Below are positions 62,531 through 64,000 of a DNA stretch of 64,000 bases, in pieces. This stretch comes from Atrichornis clamosus (lineage: Eukaryota > Chordata > Aves > Passeriformes > Menuridae), in NCBI GenBank assembly GCA_013400975.1, contig WBMZ01011399.1, forward strand, positions 1 to 64,000, read 5' to 3'. A model generated the notes under the pieces. It did no database searches. It worked only from the letters and a program-made list of their open reading frames with translations, and was not told where the DNA came from. Each line of letters opens with the position of its first letter. Within the stretch, counting starts at the first letter, position 1. A program made the position numbers and the translations under genes.

Positions 62531-62542
62531 AAAAAAAAAAAA
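62531..62542 (+). repeat. Poly(A) run, A12
   Basis: Twelve A preceded by a G run. Simple repeat. Confidence 0.9.
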
Positions 62543-64000
62543 TCGATTTTAGAGTTTCTATGCCCACGTTTTTACCCTTGGTGTAGACTACCTGTGACCA
62601 GGAAGATGATGTTCCCTATTTCCATGAACAGATAGAAAGATCACTTTCCCACACACACAGATTTGTGACTGCCCTGACTGTTCTACACCACCCCAAACAC
62701 TGTGTCCATCCATCTCTGCCGGTGAGCAATCACCCGCCCCGTGAGCAGCAGGCAGCCTCCACCAGGCAGCACAGCTCACAGGAGCTGTTTTGGCCGGCTC
62801 GAGGACAGGCAGGCTAGGAGTGCCTATTGCACAGGCTGCTTTGAACGCATCCCAGACAGGGGGTCCAGCTTCAGAAGCATAAGGAAAGGGAACTGGCACT
62901 AAGTCACCTCACACGGTTGAAGGTTATGCTCTACCTAGTGGTACTGCCAGGGAGAAAGCAATGGTCCCTCCTGCTCCTATGCAGCAGCAAATTCCCTGCT
63001 GTCACTGCCAGCAGGCTGGCCAGTGCTCAGGGAGGGCAATACTGGCAAGATGGGCTGCTAGACTAGGATACAAGTCAAGTAGCTGATCACATCTCACATG
63101 CTCACTTACACATTCATCAAAATGGCTTTTTGAGTCAAAAACCTCCTTACAGGCAGTGGTTTGCTGGAACCATTGGATAACTGCAAACCAACAAAGTAAC
63201 GGTGTTACAGGTGTTTACCAATACCCTCACTGATATTTCATACACACATTTTGGATATTTCATACAACACAATAGGAAAGAAAAATCCCATGCTATCAAC
63301 CTATATTTACAGGAACCTCTTGGAAGTACCACTGGCTTTTAGTTTCCAGTGTAAGACATAAAGGGACTGGACTGCTGTACAGCGTGAATAAAACCAGACT
63401 AAACCTACCTGTTTGGCAAGTGTGAAAAGGCAGATACTACTAGATTCAAATCAGAAGCGTACAAACTCAGTTAATCCTGACTTATCTTGAGTTACCCTGC
63501 TGCAAATTACTACTTGGGCTTGCAATAACTCTTTTTCAAGAAGAACTCACTCATCACATCATCTTCACCAGCTGTGAACACCCAGGAACAGAGGATGTGA
63601 CCTTTACAGGATGCAAGCACAAAGAAATAACTGGAGGGGCCATAAGGCATATGTTATCAGCAAATGCACCTGAAATGCAATGTCATTTAAAAAGAGAATA
63701 GCAAGTCTTTCCTGGCACCCTGGCCACAGACCTCAAAAGCCCTACTTTGTGGACTTGGCACTTGTCTCTCCATGCCATGGGTGAGTAGACAGAGGACCTT
63801 TTAGGTGTTTTGCCATGTGAGCATAGCAGGAAAAAAAAGAAAAGGCAGCAAAGCTTCCTTTGTCAGGTCATTGATGCAATGCAGGCAGCAAGAATTAACC
63901 CATCCATGACCAGGGTGGGAATGGGTTGAGAAGGGTCTGTTAAAGCTGGGAGTACACCCAAGCGCCAAAGCAATGGGTCACTGGGGTGATCCAACATCAT

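Larger units (their letters stand above)
54141..64000. other. Unique noncoding DNA, no established gene
   Basis: Nearly ten kilobases without a named gene or clear transposon. It contains a 36-nt all-purine tract (54526-54561), TAAT-rich blocks (55250-55480, 56340-56560), a terminal-exon-like arrangement (55485-55701), and a GC-richer part (55860-56240) with overlapping open frames up to 151 codons on both strands. It also contains A runs (60077-60090, 62531-62542) and an 11-bp hairpin (62285-62311). The motif 'cccactgaccttaatgg' near 57163 recalls an old sauropsid repeat but is too short to call. Confidence 0.55.

Overview
The window looks like ordinary single-copy avian nuclear DNA, either intergenic or inside a very large intron. 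I find no exon, rRNA, tRNA, CRISPR array or operon-like gene cluster that I can name. The bird assignment rests on CR1 LINE fossils with the bird-type 3' end: the 'ggtcccttcc' block, then a 'gattctatga' terminus at 12060-12101, and a sister copy at 23262-23455. It also fits the low density of interspersed repeats (by eye only about 2-3 kb of 64 kb) and the absence of Alu, B1 or L1. Crocodilians and turtles also carry CR1, so 'bird' is an inference; I cannot name the species.

Layout. The repeats form age layers. Two fairly readable CR1 3' fragments lie at 11697-12101 and 23262-23455. A worn CR1 tail is at 54015-54140. Three much older CR1/L3-like pieces lie at 35921-36310 (+), 44030-44290 (+) and 48945-49235 (-). 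Two MIR-type SINE relics on the minus strand lie at 3160-3265 and 53461-53605, with a third weaker candidate near 36640-36710. The oldest and most interesting relic is at 16221-16520. There a broken reading frame still shows the reverse-transcriptase core of an RTE/RTE-X-type LINE.

Between the repeats the sequence is unique and AT-rich, with some GC-richer stretches (about 12.4-12.9, 19.8-20.2, 23.7-24.3, 40.8-41.3 and 55.9-56.2 kb), none dense enough in CpG to call an island. It holds simple repeats (a T45 run at 50896-50940, an AT-rich microsatellite at 43791-43832), a diverged 69-70 bp tandem duplication (22683-22820) and several clean inverted repeats (42686-42721, 62285-62311, 28531-28563).

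Open frames of 60-194 codons occur on both strands but overlap one another and resemble no family I know. Their number and length are close to chance for 64 kb. A few places have splice-site pairs good enough for a transcript check: a 21-nt microexon candidate on the minus strand (26802-26822), a 64-nt exon candidate (38445-38508), a 68- or 112-nt candidate (6306-6417), and a terminal-exon-like arrangement (55485-55701). Several TAAT/octamer-rich blocks look like candidate conserved regulatory DNA, but only an alignment can show that. I found no convincing new biological system; the best leads are the RTE fossil and the microexon candidate.
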